Source: Myxococcales bacterium (lineage in GTDB: Bacteria > Myxococcota_A > UBA9042). From it: a stretch of 64,000 nucleotides of DNA. Of the stretch, positions 25,661-33,928 are shown piece after piece; position 1 is the first letter of the stretch; the number at the start of each line of letters is the position of its first letter. Location of the stretch: the NCBI GenBank assembly GCA_009692425.1, contig SHZF01000008.1:1-64000 (forward strand), written 5' to 3'. The translations under genes and the position numbers were made by a program. The notes beneath the pieces were generated by a model. That model made no database searches. It was not told where the DNA came from and was given only the letters and a program-made list of their open reading frames with translations.

Positions 25661-27256
25661 GTGGCGGGCGCGGACACCAAGGCCCAGGCGGGTGCCCACC
25701 TCGTCTGCATTCAGGCGTCGCGGGAAGAGACCCGTGTGGCGGTGCTGCAAGGGGGCGACCTCGTCGAGTTGCAGGTCGAGCGCACGACCGGGCGCGGGCT
25801 GAGCGGCAACGTGTACCGCGGCCGGGTCGCCCGCCTTGTGCCGTCGATGGACGCCGCGTTCGTCGACATCGGCCTGGACCGCATGGCGCTGCTGCACGCG
25901 CCCGATGTGTGGCTGCCGGGCCTCGAGGCCCAGCCCAGCGCGGACGAAGAAGACGATGCGCCCGTGCGGCGGCGCGCCCAGCGCGTGGTGGCGGAACTGT
26001 TGGCGGTCGGCCAGCAGGTCATGGTCCAGGTCGTGCGCGAGCCGGTGGCGCGCAAGGGACCGCGGGTGACGATGTTCGTGTCGCTGCCGGGCCGCAACCT
26101 CGTGCTGCTGCCACGCGACCCACACATCGGCGTGTCGAAGAAGATCGACGACCCCGTCGAGCGCGACCGTTTGCGGTCCGTCGTGCAGCGCCACCTGCCG
26201 CCAGGTACGGGCGTCATCGTGCGCACGGTCGGCGAGGGTGCCACGGAGCAGGAACTGGCCGACGACGTGGGCCTGCTCGCCGACCAGTGGGCCGACATCC
26301 AGACGCGCTACGAGTGTGCGTCGGGCCCGAGCTTCATTTTCGACGACCTCGACCTCGTGCTGCGCGCCGTGCGCGACCTCGTGGGGCCCGACACGGAGGC
26401 CGTGTGCGTCGACGACCCGGCGGAATGCGAGCGCGTTGAGCGCTTCTTGAAGCGCTTCCACAAGGGCGCGCCGATCGACGTGCGCCTGCACGACGGCCCG
26501 CGCTCGCTGTTCGAGACGTTCGGGCTCGATGCCCAGGTGCGCGGTGCGCTGGCCCCAAGGGTACGGCTCCCATCGGGCGGCGAACTCGTCATCGACCGCA
26601 CGGAGGCGATGACGGTCATCGACGTCAACTCCGCCCACCAGAGCGATGGGGCGAGCCTTGCCGACGCGGTGCTGCGCCTCAACATCGAAGCCGCCGTCGC
26701 AGTCGCCCGCCAGTTGCGCCTGCGCAACATCGGAGGCCTCGTGGTCGTCGATTTCGTGCGGATGGTGCGCGCCGACGGGCGCAAGGCGCTGGAGACTGCG
26801 TTTGCCGAAGCGCTGGCCCACGACCGCGCGCGGGTCCGCGTGGGCCGCCTGTCGGAGTTCGATACGATCTCGCTCTCGCGCAAGCGGGTGCGCGAGAGCA
26901 TCTATGAACGGCTGACTGAGCCGTGCCCGACCTGCAAGGGCCAGGGCTACGTGCGCAGCGCGGCCGACGTGGCACTCGAGGCGTTGCGGCGCATCCAGCG
27001 CGCGGCCGATGGCGCGGGCGGCCAGGCGCCAGCTGCGGTCGTCAAGGTGGGTGCGCCGACACGGGTCGCCGCGATCCTGCGCGACCAGTTGGCGGGCTCG
27101 GTGCGCGACATCGAAGCGCGTGCCGGGGTGCGGGTCGAGATCGAGGACAGTGGGCGTGGCATCGCGGGGGGCGTCGACGTGCGCGTGACGACGGACGGTG
27201 GCCGCTGGCGCATCGGCGGCGGCACGAACGAGGGCGACGAGCCGCCACCTGAGTAG
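25661..27256 (+). CDS. rng: Ribonuclease G/E family endoribonuclease
   Basis: 531 residues from a GTG six bases after the previous stop. An S1 RNA-binding domain lies near residues 40-120 (LSGNVYRGRVARLVPSMDAA). The DNase I-like catalytic region carries both metal-binding aspartates, in VIDVNSA near residue 320 and VVDFVRM near 364. The zinc-link motif CPTC lies near 425 and is followed by a KH-like tail. RNase G/E enzymes cleave single-stranded AU-rich RNA for rRNA maturation and mRNA decay. The short length and lack of a disordered C-terminal scaffold favour RNase G over RNase E. Confidence 0.93.
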   Translation: MAGADTKAQAGAHLVCIQASREETRVAVLQGGDLVELQVERTTGRGLSGNVYRGRVARLVPSMDAAFVDIGLDRMALLHAPDVWLPGLEAQPSADEEDDAPVRRRAQRVVAELLAVGQQVMVQVVREPVARKGPRVTMFVSLPGRNLVLLPRDPHIGVSKKIDDPVERDRLRSVVQRHLPPGTGVIVRTVGEGATEQELADDVGLLADQWADIQTRYECASGPSFIFDDLDLVLRAVRDLVGPDTEAVCVDDPAECERVERFLKRFHKGAPIDVRLHDGPRSLFETFGLDAQVRGALAPRVRLPSGGELVIDRTEAMTVIDVNSAHQSDGASLADAVLRLNIEAAVAVARQLRLRNIGGLVVVDFVRMVRADGRKALETAFAEALAHDRARVRVGRLSEFDTISLSRKRVRESIYERLTEPCPTCKGQGYVRSAADVALEALRRIQRAADGAGGQAPAAVVKVGAPTRVAAILRDQLAGSVRDIEARAGVRVEIEDSGRGIAGGVDVRVTTDGGRWRIGGGTNEGDEPPPE

Positions 27257-27368
27257 GAACCAGATCGGACTGGACGCGTCGGACCCGAAGGACTCGGTCG
27301 GGGTTTCTGATTGACGCTCTAGCCTTGCGCCCGCTGCACCGGCTACCATTGCGGCCGCTCGCCGCGAG

Positions 27369-30300
27369 GTGTCGTTGTCTGCCAATCCGCCGCCCACTGT
27401 ACCCACGTCGCACGCCGGTGCGGCCGCCGCGGAAGCTGAACTGGACACCAGCGGCGCCGACTCGACGGTCGTCCAGCGCTTTCGCACGACGCAACAGATC
27501 GACGAGGACGCGGTCCAGCAAGCGCTGCGCGCCGACCCCGCAGCCTTCGAAGCCGCCCGCCTGCTGCGCGAGCCCACCCCGGCGACGGTGCCGCTCGATG
27601 GGGCCGGCGCAGACGGAACCACGGGAATGGGGGCCGCCGTGGCGGCTCACCCCACCTCGCGCGACGACATCGCGGTGCTGCTGACGGCGGGGCTCAGCGG
27701 CGAACTGCCCGAGTTGGAGGACCCGACGCTGCCGCGTGCGGGTGCTGACCGCTACGAGCGCCACGAACTGATCGGCAAGGGCGGCATGGGCCATGTCTAC
27801 CGCGCCCGCGACCGCGCGCTCGGCCGCGACGTGGCGATGAAGATGCTGCAGCCCCGCCTCGACGGCGACGCCGCGTACGTGGCGGCGCTGCGGCGCGAGG
27901 CGCGCATCATCGGGGCGCTGGAGCACCCGGCCATCATCCCCGTGCACGAACTCGGCACGCTCGACGACGGCACGACCTACTACACGATGAAGCGACTCGA
28001 GGGCCGTTCGCTGGCCGACGTCGTCGAACGCCTGCAGCACGGCGACGCGGCTACACAGGGCGAATTCACGCCGCGCCGGCTCATGCGCGTGTTCGTGCAG
28101 GTGGCGCAAGGGCTCGAATTCGCTCACGCGCGCGGCGTCATCCACCGCGACCTCAAGCCCGAGAACGTGTTGCTGGGTGCCCACGGCGAAGTCCAGATCA
28201 TGGACTGGGGGGTCGCCAAGCGCAGCGGCCACACCAGCGCGTCGGGCATCGTCATCGGGACACCGGCGTACATGAGCCCCGAACAGGCCGTCGGCGACGA
28301 CATCGAAGTCGATGCCCGGTCGGACATCTATGCGCTCGGCGTCATGTTGTACGAGGTGCTCGCGCTCAAGCGGCCGTACGCGGGCGAGAACCCGGAGCAG
28401 CAGATCGAGGCCGTCAAGAACGTAGTCCCGCTGCCGCCCAGCCTGGTGGCGCGCGACCGCCACGTGCCGCCCGAACTCGAAGCGCAGTGCATGCGAATGC
28501 TCGAGAAGAAGAAGGAGCGGCGGCCGCAGTCGATGCGCGAGGTGTGGGAGGCGCTCGACCGCTTCCTGGCCGGCGATCTCGAGCGCGAGCGGATGTTGGA
28601 GCGCGCCGACCAGGCATACGCGCGCGGCCTGGACGAACTGGCACGCTACGAGGCCCTGCGCGCCGAACGCGAGATCGCGGCCGCCGAGGAGCGCGCCTTG
28701 CAGCGCGACGTGCGCCCGTGGCACGACCAGACCCAGAAAGAGCACGTCTGGACCGTGCGGCGCCAACTCGCGATGCTCGACATCTTGACCGCACAGGCGT
28801 TCGCGCGGGCGACCGAACTGTTGCGCGAAGCGCTCGTCGATGGCGGCGACCACACGTCGGCGCGCGGCCAGCTCGCCGCCCTCAGTTGGCATCGCCACGA
28901 CGAAGCGGCGGCCCACGGCGACGCAGCCACCAAGCTTTTCTTCGCCCGCCAGGCCCACGCGCTCGAACACGAGGGGCACGGGCACGCGGGCGCGCTGCCC
29001 ACCGGCATCATGCACATCCGCTCGCAGCCGCCGGGCGCGCGCATCTACGCGGTTCCGTTCGATGAGATTCGCGCATCCATGGGCCGGCCGTCCCCCAGTC
29101 ACGAAGTCGGCATCGCGCCGATCGCCGGCCTGCGCCTGCCGCTCGGACCGTACGTGATGGTCGCGCACCTCGATGGCCACCGCGACGCGATGGAGACCGT
29201 GTACATCCGGCCCGAGAACCGTGACCTGCTGTTGCTGTGCTACCCGTGGGCTTCCGAGACGCCGGTCATCGGCCGCGCGGTCGAGTTGACGGTGCTGTGG
29301 ACGCTGCTCGAAGACGCCGAACTGCGCAGCCGCCCGGTGACGTGCCTAGTGGCGGGCGCGATCGGCACCGGCAAGAACGTGCTGCTCGACGCATTCCGGC
29401 GCGACATCGAGCGCAGCACCGACAAGCTCTGCTTCCTGCTCGAAGTGACGTGCGATCGCCTGCACCGCGACCTGCCATACTCGACGGTGGTGGACCTCGT
29501 GCGGGTGCGCGCAGGCATCCTCGAGATCGACACGGCCGAGCAGGCGCGCGGCAAGCTGCGCCGCATGGTCAGCCAGGCCTTCAGCCGCCTGGGGCGCCGC
29601 CGCATGACGCCCGAGCGCCACGCCGAGGCCGACCGCATCGCCGACACCATCGCCGCCCTGCCCGCGTTCGACATCGAGGAACCGGCGCGCATGGGCGTGC
29701 GCGAAGAACTGGCCCACGAGGGCCGCCGCGCACTCACCGAGGCCTTGGCGCGCTACTTTGAAGCCATCGCGGTCGCCACGCCCGTCGTCATGCTGGTGCG
29801 CAACGCCCAGCACATGGACCCGTCGTCGCGCGCGTTCTTTCACGACATGCTCGGGATCGTGCGCGGCAGCCCCGTGCTCGTGGTCGCCAGCAGCACCGAG
29901 GCCGACGAGGTCGAAAGCCTGCGCGTCACCGCGCTGCGCAACCTGGCGCCGCACCAGCCGCCGTTTCACTTCGACGAAGACCTGCAGTTGCAGCCGCTGT
30001 CGGAGCGCGCGGTCGGCTGCCTGGTGCGCGAGATGCTGGCCGCGCCGGTGAGCGCCAAGCTGACAGAGTGGGTGCAGGCACACGCTTTGGGCAATCCGTT
30101 CCTCGCAGGCGAACTCGTCCACCTGCTGGCGCGGCTGGGCGCGATGACGCTGCACCACGGCGAGTGGCGGCTGGTGCGCGAGCGGCTGCCGCAGGAGGTG
30201 CGACCCGGCGACATTGCGCGGGCGGTGCGCGCGCTGTTGCAGACGCTGCCCGACGCAGTGCAGCGTTGTTTTTCGACCGCCGTTGTGGTCGGCGCCGAAT

Positions 30301-30770
30301 TCTGGGACGGCGCCCTGCGTCACCTTGGGGTGGACCACCTGCAGGAGAGCCTCGACCAGCTCGTCCAGGTCGGCTTCATCGTGCGCAACGCGTCGAGCCG
30401 CTATCCCGGCGAGCGCGAGTATCGCCTGACGTCGACACTGCGCCGGCGCGTGGCGTACGACCTGCTGCCGCCGAAACAGCGCCGCACGCTGCACCGCAAA
30501 GTGACGACGTGGGTGGCATCGAAGCGGCGCACGGACCTCGAAGAATCGCTGCGCCTGGCGTGGCACCTGCAACAGGGCGGCCAACCGGAAGAGGCGGCAC
30601 TGTTGTACGCGCGCATCGGCAAGGCGGCGTTGACGGTCGCGGCCGAGGAGGAGGCGGAGCGGCTCTTCACGCAGGCATACGTGCTGACCGGCGACACGTC
30701 GCTGCAAGGCGAGATCGAAGTGGCGCTGCGGGCCCAGCAGGTCAAGGTGCGCGGGCGCGGGCCTTGGTGA
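27369..30770 (+). CDS. Ser/Thr protein kinase with degenerate AAA/STAND ATPase module
   Basis: 1133 residues from a GTG with a weak ribosome site; TTG 27375 is an alternative. After a 120-residue acidic leader comes a complete Hanks-type kinase: GKGGMGHVY near residue 135, HRDLKPEN near 258, DWG instead of DFG, and GTPAYMSPEQ. A helical region (400-540) and a PEGA-like segment (IRSQPPGARIYA) follow, then an AAA_16/STAND-like module. Its P-loop reads GAIGTGKN, with Asn where Ser/Thr is expected, and the Walker B aspartates are not evident. The C-terminal part is helical with TPR-like character. It is probably a cytoplasmic signalling hub whose ATPase is impaired or regulatory. No transmembrane segment is seen. 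Confidence 0.88.
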   Translation: MSLSANPPPTVPTSHAGAAAAEAELDTSGADSTVVQRFRTTQQIDEDAVQQALRADPAAFEAARLLREPTPATVPLDGAGADGTTGMGAAVAAHPTSRDDIAVLLTAGLSGELPELEDPTLPRAGADRYERHELIGKGGMGHVYRARDRALGRDVAMKMLQPRLDGDAAYVAALRREARIIGALEHPAIIPVHELGTLDDGTTYYTMKRLEGRSLADVVERLQHGDAATQGEFTPRRLMRVFVQVAQGLEFAHARGVIHRDLKPENVLLGAHGEVQIMDWGVAKRSGHTSASGIVIGTPAYMSPEQAVGDDIEVDARSDIYALGVMLYEVLALKRPYAGENPEQQIEAVKNVVPLPPSLVARDRHVPPELEAQCMRMLEKKKERRPQSMREVWEALDRFLAGDLERERMLERADQAYARGLDELARYEALRAEREIAAAEERALQRDVRPWHDQTQKEHVWTVRRQLAMLDILTAQAFARATELLREALVDGGDHTSARGQLAALSWHRHDEAAAHGDAATKLFFARQAHALEHEGHGHAGALPTGIMHIRSQPPGARIYAVPFDEIRASMGRPSPSHEVGIAPIAGLRLPLGPYVMVAHLDGHRDAMETVYIRPENRDLLLLCYPWASETPVIGRAVELTVLWTLLEDAELRSRPVTCLVAGAIGTGKNVLLDAFRRDIERSTDKLCFLLEVTCDRLHRDLPYSTVVDLVRVRAGILEIDTAEQARGKLRRMVSQAFSRLGRRRMTPERHAEADRIADTIAALPAFDIEEPARMGVREELAHEGRRALTEALARYFEAIAVATPVVMLVRNAQHMDPSSRAFFHDMLGIVRGSPVLVVASSTEADEVESLRVTALRNLAPHQPPFHFDEDLQLQPLSERAVGCLVREMLAAPVSAKLTEWVQAHALGNPFLAGELVHLLARLGAMTLHHGEWRLVRERLPQEVRPGDIARAVRALLQTLPDAVQRCFSTAVVVGAEFWDGALRHLGVDHLQESLDQLVQVGFIVRNASSRYPGEREYRLTSTLRRRVAYDLLPPKQRRTLHRKVTTWVASKRRTDLEESLRLAWHLQQGGQPEEAALLYARIGKAALTVAAEEEAERLFTQAYVLTGDTSLQGEIEVALRAQQVKVRGRGPW

Positions 30771-30891
30771 AGGCAACTCGGGCAGCGAGGAGCCGGTCTG
30801 ACGAACCGTGCGCCCTTGGCTTGCTCACTGCCCTGTCGTGCGCCAACATACGCTGCCGACCCCGCCGCCCATTGCGTGCGGGGCGCCGCCG

Positions 30892-31551
30892 ATGCTGCCT
30901 GTCGATCTGCACCGACCGCTTCGCCGAGACGGCGCACGCCACGGCGCCCAGTGGGGTGCACTCGTCGTGGTGCTGGCGCTCGCTTCCCCCTCCTGCAAGC
31001 GCATCGCCGAAGATCGCGCCCGCAGCGCGGCCGCCCGCCAGGCCGTCTCGGCCATCGAGTCCTATTCCGCGGCGTCCCTCGCCGCCAACGAGGCCCACCG
31101 CGCCGTCGTCGTCGAGTTCGCCGCTGCCAACCGCTCGACGAACCTGGCGGACTACCGCCGGTCGTTGCGGGAGCGCGTCTTGCCGGCGATGGATGGGTTC
31201 GTGCAGCGCCTGCGCGCAATGCCGGCAGCGACGCCGGACCTGGCCACGGTGCACGCGCGCTTGGTCACGGCCTACGACAAGGCGCGGCGCGACATCGCCA
31301 CCTTCGAGGCCGAGTTGATGAGCCCGGCGGACCTGCCGCGCTTCGACCGCATTCGCACCGACCTGCAGGAAGCCGTCAAAGCCTACCAGCAGGGCCTGCG
31401 CACCTATTATGCCAGCCACGACCGCCAACTGGCGTCGGACCGTGCCGCTGGGGCCGACGCCACGCCGGTGCCGGTGCCGGCGACTGCGACGCCAACCGCG
31501 CCGACGCCGGTGGGGCCGACTTCGCACTCCGCACCCGCAACCGCCACATGA
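30892..31551 (+). CDS. Small helical lipoprotein of unknown function
   Basis: 219 residues from ATG 30892; the frame is open to a GTG at 30808, but the ATG places the signal correctly. The signal ends Ser-Pro-Ser-Cys, a plausible lipobox. The mature part is Ala/Arg-rich alpha-helix, probably coiled coil, with a Pro/Thr-rich C-terminal tail. Its stop overlaps the next start (ATGA), tying it to the prenyltransferase gene. No family is recognised. Confidence 0.7.
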   Translation: MLPVDLHRPLRRDGARHGAQWGALVVVLALASPSCKRIAEDRARSAAARQAVSAIESYSAASLAANEAHRAVVVEFAAANRSTNLADYRRSLRERVLPAMDGFVQRLRAMPAATPDLATVHARLVTAYDKARRDIATFEAELMSPADLPRFDRIRTDLQEAVKAYQQGLRTYYASHDRQLASDRAAGADATPVPVPATATPTAPTPVGPTSHSAPATAT

Positions 31552-32468
31552 CGCCACCGGCAACGGCAGGGACCTGGGTGGCCCTGTGGCGCACCGCCCG
31601 CCCGCATCAGTGGGTCAAGAACGCCTTTGTGGCCGTGCCCCTCGTCTTCGCCGGGCCGGAGTTGCACGCGACCGGCCGGCTCGACACAACCGTGGCCCTG
31701 CGTACTTTGGCTGCGGTCGTCGCATTCTGTTTTGCGTCCAGTGCGGTGTACGGCTTGAACGATCTGGCTGACGCAACCGCCGACCGCCAGCATGCCGTCA
31801 AGCGATTGCGCCCGATCGCGGCCGGCACGTTGCCTGTCGCGATGGCCCGGCGCGGGGTCGGCGCCGCGCTGGTGCTCGCCGCGTTGCTCGGGGTGCCGGC
31901 CGGGCCGGCGTTCCTCGGTTGGCTCGGCGTCTACTTCACCGTCAATCTCGCGTACTCGGGCGGCCTCAAACGGATTGCATGGGTCGATGCGGGCATGGTC
32001 GCCTCCGGCTTCCTGCTGCGCGTCGTCGCCGGTGGCGAGGCGGCGGGCGTGCACCTGTCCTTCTGGCTGATCGCGTGCACGGGGCTCTTGGCACTGTACC
32101 TCGCGTTGGGCAAGCGCAAGCATGAACTGCTGACGTCCACCGACAACCACCGCGCAGCGCTGGCCACCTACCGCACCGGCCACCTCAACCAGGCGCTGGG
32201 CCTCCTGGCAGCCATCACGGTGCTCACGTATCTCGGCTATACGCTGGACGAAACGACCGTGGACCGCTTCCACACCCGGTTGCTGCCGTGGACCGTGCCG
32301 TTCGCCGTCTTCGGCCTGTGGCAGTACGCGATGCTCCTCGAAGATGTGGACACGGCGCACAGTCCGACCGAACGGATGCTGCGCAGCGTGCCGTTCCTGG
32401 CGAACCTTGCCGCCTGGGGCGTCGCGGTGGTCGCGATCCTGTACAGCCAACTGGGCGGTGGGCGATGA
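31548..32468 (+). CDS. UbiA-superfamily prenyltransferase, DPPR-synthase-like
   Basis: 306 residues, about eight or nine transmembrane helices. The first Asp-rich motif, near residue 71, reads NDLADATADRQH and is followed by KRLRPIAAG. This arrangement is typical of decaprenylphosphoryl-5-phosphoribose synthase and related UbiA proteins, which move a phosphoribosyl or other group onto a polyprenyl phosphate. A second motif region begins YSGGLKRIAWVDAG. In mycobacteria the family supplies arabinose donors; in other bacteria the product is often unknown. It is coupled by ATGA overlaps to lipoprotein genes on both sides, which suggests a cell-envelope role. Confidence 0.85.
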   Translation: MTPPATAGTWVALWRTARPHQWVKNAFVAVPLVFAGPELHATGRLDTTVALRTLAAVVAFCFASSAVYGLNDLADATADRQHAVKRLRPIAAGTLPVAMARRGVGAALVLAALLGVPAGPAFLGWLGVYFTVNLAYSGGLKRIAWVDAGMVASGFLLRVVAGGEAAGVHLSFWLIACTGLLALYLALGKRKHELLTSTDNHRAALATYRTGHLNQALGLLAAITVLTYLGYTLDETTVDRFHTRLLPWTVPFAVFGLWQYAMLLEDVDTAHSPTERMLRSVPFLANLAAWGVAVVAILYSQLGGGR

Positions 32469-32995
32469 GGGTTGCGCGGAGCGCTCTCGCGTGGATTGCG
32501 GTTGCCGTCTGTGGCTGCTCCGGGGCGTCCGCCGTGAGCGAAGTCGCCCGCGCCGACCCGCAGGCCGTGCGCCATGCCCTGGAAGCCGCACTCCGGCGCC
32601 TCGACGCAAACGACCCGCTGCGGCTGCGCTACAACCCGGCACCGTGCGATTGTCCGCCGTTTGAATTGCTCACCGAGGAGGGCTGGGTGCGCGCCGAGTT
32701 GAGCGGCGACGCCGACCGCCTCGCCGTGTGGACGGCCCACGTGGCGCACCTGGCGGGGAGCGGACCCTTGCGCTCCGAAGTGCGCGGCAAGGTCGAACGG
32801 GAGCTTCTGCGCACGGTGCAGGGCGCCTATGCCGTTCGCATCGACGTCAAGGAGCCGCTGACCCCGCCACTGCCCGCGCCTCCTGCTGAAGCGCCGCCCG
32901 CCGATGAGCCAGCGCCGTCCGGCGATGAGCCCGCGCAGCCCGGCGAGCCAGCGCCACCGGCTGACACCAAGCCCGGCGCTGCACCGATGCCCTGA
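32465..32995 (+). CDS. Small lipoprotein with Pro/Ala-rich tail
   Basis: 176 residues from an ATG inside the prenyltransferase stop. The signal ends Val-Cys-Gly-Cys, so lipidation is likely. A globular part of about 110 residues contains a Cys-Asp-Cys-Pro-Pro segment. The last 50 residues are Pro/Glu/Ala repeats, perhaps a cell-wall-spanning tail. No family is recognised; it is the last coupled gene of the cluster. Confidence 0.72.
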   Translation: MRVARSALAWIAVAVCGCSGASAVSEVARADPQAVRHALEAALRRLDANDPLRLRYNPAPCDCPPFELLTEEGWVRAELSGDADRLAVWTAHVAHLAGSGPLRSEVRGKVERELLRTVQGAYAVRIDVKEPLTPPLPAPPAEAPPADEPAPSGDEPAQPGEPAPPADTKPGAAPMP

Positions 32996-33060
32996 GGACG
33001 GGATGGAATCTTGACGGCGCACTGCGCGTTGCCATGCTCGGGCTGGTTCGCGGAGGCTCC

Positions 33061-33876
33061 ATGGCGCTCGGCAGGTTCGCTCGCACATCCTTTAGACTGG
33101 CGCTCGCGGCGACGTGCGGCTTGCTGACTGCGACCACGGCCCACGCCAAGCCGGCCCAGCCGAAGCCCGAAGCCCACGAGTGGAAGGTCTCGCTGCACGA
33201 CAAGCCGGTCGGCACGGAGACGCTGCGCATCCAGCGCGGCGCCCAGGGCCTGTACTATTCGACCCAAGCCAGCTTGCAAGACAAGGTCCAGAAGGTCTGG
33301 CGCAGCTTCGCCCAGCGCGCCCACCTGCCGCTGTCGCTGCGGGGCGAAGTGACGCAGTACGACCGCTGGATCGACGTCACGGGGGCGACGAGTTCGACCA
33401 AGCTGTTCCAGTTCCAGGGCCAGTGGCGCGTGGCGACCCAGGACGCGGCCGAGGACGGCAAGAAGCCCAAGCCGCGCGTACAAGACATCAAGCTGACGCC
33501 GCCGTTCGTGGTGCTCGACGAGCGTGTGCAGGCACTCATTGCGCTGGGCGCCGATCACATGGCCAAGGCAGGCGTGGCCGAGTTCGATTTCGTGCGCGTG
33601 GACCTCGCGATCACGGGCCGGATGACGCTGCGCACGGAGCATCTGCTCGATCAGGCCGGCACGAAATGGTCGCGCCAGGTGCTCGAGGGCGGCAGCATGA
33701 AGTTGGAGGTCCTGCGCGATGCCCACGGGCAGGCGGTCGATGTGCGCGGGGTCGATGGCTGGCGCGCGGTGCATGGCAAGCTGCCAGGGCCGAAGGGGGC
33801 GCTGGAAGTGACGACGGCGCCCATCGTGGCGGTGCCGGTCGAGCCGGCGGGTTCAGCGACGCCCACTGCAAAGTAG
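33061..33876 (+). CDS. Periplasmic protein of unknown function
   Basis: 271 residues from ATG 33061, which has a GGAGG site six bases upstream; the in-frame ATG at 33034 lacks one. A Sec signal peptide ends Ala-His-Ala before Lys-Pro. The mature protein looks beta-rich, with alternating hydrophobic strands beginning EWKVSLHDKPVGTETLRIQ, and has no Cys. The layout recalls periplasmic DUF3108/DUF6134-type beta proteins, but I cannot confirm this. It may have its own promoter, being 65 bases from the preceding gene, and it converges on the radical SAM gene. Confidence 0.75.
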   Translation: MALGRFARTSFRLALAATCGLLTATTAHAKPAQPKPEAHEWKVSLHDKPVGTETLRIQRGAQGLYYSTQASLQDKVQKVWRSFAQRAHLPLSLRGEVTQYDRWIDVTGATSSTKLFQFQGQWRVATQDAAEDGKKPKPRVQDIKLTPPFVVLDERVQALIALGADHMAKAGVAEFDFVRVDLAITGRMTLRTEHLLDQAGTKWSRQVLEGGSMKLEVLRDAHGQAVDVRGVDGWRAVHGKLPGPKGALEVTTAPIVAVPVEPAGSATPTAK

Positions 33877-33928
33877 CGCCGCGTCTGCTCATCACGCCAG
33901 ACGCCGGTCGCCCGATCGCGGGGAAGCA

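Noticed and set aside
25058-27622. 854-codon minus-strand frame opposite rng
   Set aside because: The plus strand has conserved RNase G catalytic and zinc motifs; the minus frame has none.
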